From: CAYYYG01 sp964591375
GTDB lineage: Bacteria; Patescibacteriota; Microgenomatia; UBA1406; GWC2-37-13
Reading direction: 5' to 3'
Length of the DNA stretch: 64,000 bases
Assembly (NCBI GenBank): GCA_964591375.1
Contig: CAZQAU010000005.1
Span: forward strand, 1-64,000
The notes under the pieces were generated by a model. The model worked only from the letters and a program-made list of their open reading frames with translations, ran no database searches and had not been told where the DNA came from. Positions within the stretch are counted from its first letter, which is position 1. Each line of letters starts with the position of its first letter. The position numbers were made by a program, and so were the translations under genes. This document shows positions 63,089 through 64,000 of this stretch, piece after piece.

Positions 63089-64000
63089 ATGGACGACAAT
63101 AAACACGAGAGAGAAGAAACTGAGGAAAACAGTGAACAATCACCGAACAAAAAATCCAAGACAGAACAGGAACAAGAACCAGAATACATTGAAATCAAAA
63201 AACATGGTTCGTTTTCAAAGGACGAAAAAGAAAACATCCATAACATGGCAAAGAAAGTGGGGTGGATAATACCAAAACAGTTAGATGATATTATAAAAAT
63301 AGCCCAGATATGCAAAGGGATATTTAAAAAGACACATGTGTTTCTTACGTTTTTGTCTAATGAACATTCTGAAAACAATTGGAAACACACACCCGTCATA
63401 AAACTCACCATCACTTTTAAAGAAGCACGAAGTAGAGCATTGTATCAATTTGATAAGTTTTGGATTGATTTTTTGATGTGCGGCTTGACGGAAACTGAAA
63501 AAAAATTTAATATTGAATTCAATGAAGCAATGGAAAATGTGTCTGGAACGCCAAGCGATCTGCGTAAAAACGCAATTGAACGTTTACTAGAAATGTGTAT
63601 AGACGATCATCCATACGAAGAAACTAATTTGCTGAATTTCGAAGAACGATTGTTTGCATTTAGAATTCATATGAGTTTGAGTGGTTTTGGCAATGATATA
63701 GACTTTTCCATTCCCAGAGATGAATTAGTCAAATATCGTCAAGTCATACGAACAAAACATAAAATTGATTACTGGATTGAAAAAAGTTTTCCTGCATATT
63801 TTAATCGTTTGAAATCATCATGGTATGTGTCTTATAGTGACGACGAAGATTTAAATTATGAATCCGGAAAGGAATTTGAAAAGGATATTGACAAAAATGT
63901 TAATAAAACCAACGATTCTTTGCCGACCGAAGATTTGGAATCAATTAATAATAATTATGTATATTCAAGAATTATGTATTGCAGATTTTCCGCAAATATA
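63089..64000 (+). CDS. Hypothetical protein, cut by window end
   Basis: The frame opens with ATG at 63089 and stays open to the last base, giving at least 304 residues. The N-terminal 35 are highly charged (DDNKHEREETEENSEQ), with a KKSK basic patch. The rest is helical, with a strand block near 110 (TPVIKLTITF) and an acidic C-terminal part. No family was recognised from the visible portion. It lies 97 bases after the FkbM gene. Confidence 0.8.
   Translation, partial: MDDNKHEREETEENSEQSPNKKSKTEQEQEPEYIEIKKHGSFSKDEKENIHNMAKKVGWIIPKQLDDIIKIAQICKGIFKKTHVFLTFLSNEHSENNWKHTPVIKLTITFKEARSRALYQFDKFWIDFLMCGLTETEKKFNIEFNEAMENVSGTPSDLRKNAIERLLEMCIDDHPYEETNLLNFEERLFAFRIHMSLSGFGNDIDFSIPRDELVKYRQVIRTKHKIDYWIEKSFPAYFNRLKSSWYVSYSDDEDLNYESGKEFEKDIDKNVNKTNDSLPTEDLESINNNYVYSRIMYCRFSANI

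Noticed and set aside
1..64000. tRNA, rRNA and CRISPR arrays
   Set aside because: No cloverleaf-like gene, conserved rRNA core or regular repeat-spacer array was noticed by eye; a tRNAscan run could still find a divergent tRNA.

Overview
The window is compact, AT-rich (roughly 30% GC by eye) coding DNA on both strands. It holds about 51 protein genes averaging 1.2 kb, with short AT-rich gaps and many divergent or convergent pairs. It looks like a stretch of a large double-stranded DNA virus of a eukaryote. Supporting families are a D5-like superfamily 3 helicase inside a 1949-residue protein, a YqaJ-type nuclease, a permuted NlpC/P60-like protein, a TFIIS-like zinc ribbon, a serpin-like protein and many short orphan membrane proteins. 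Eukaryotic expression signals are also present: TATA-like boxes ahead of many starts, AATAAA just after many stops (for example near 6640, 29557 and 61166), and two well-supported spliceosomal introns of 61 and 76 bases. No rRNA, tRNA, CRISPR array or bacterial-type operon was seen.

The most telling gene is at 40378-41907. Its N-terminal third has the His/Ser/His pattern of herpesvirus-type capsid maturation proteases. It is followed by a proline/glutamine-rich, coiled-coil scaffold with an in-frame internal start, and an Asn-Ala/Ser site lies 18 residues from the end. That is the layout of herpesvirus UL26/UL26.5. Together with a D5-like helicase and host-like regulators, it suggests a virus with an HK97-type capsid, such as the Mirusviricota. 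This assignment is inference: no major capsid protein, portal, terminase or DNA polymerase could be recognised here.

Layout. 1-1057 is non-coding and carries a diverged direct repeat of about 280 bases plus a third partial copy. 1058-6620 holds small orphan genes and an abundant-looking 530-residue protein. 6671-12520 is the giant helicase. 12744-16596 holds a seven-helix membrane protein with a possible RGS-like tail, the NlpC/P60-like protein and a secreted EF-hand protein. 16671-21580 holds two long proteins that may be spliced together. 21711-29511 holds membrane proteins, the zinc ribbon and a 1035-residue acidic-tailed protein. 29570-32641 is a glycoprotein-like beta-helix protein. 32805-43752 holds the nuclease, a sulfotransferase-like protein, an OTU-like protease, the capsid protease/scaffold and the serpin-like protein. 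44006-47403 holds two intron-containing genes, the second a cyclin. 47480-53781 holds small genes including a DNA adenine methyltransferase, a Sel1-like protein, an EEP-fold pseudoenzyme and a winged-helix protein. 53893-64000 holds surface/glycan-related genes (SGNH acyltransferase, FkbM methyltransferase), a copine/RGLG-like vWA protein next to a U-box protein, and a gene cut by the window end.

Together the genes suggest a nuclear-replicating virus. It appears to have its own replication helicase and recombination nuclease, a capsid maturation system, a set of secretory-pathway enzymes that could decorate virion or host glycans, and several regulators of host cell cycle, ubiquitin, G-protein and protease pathways.
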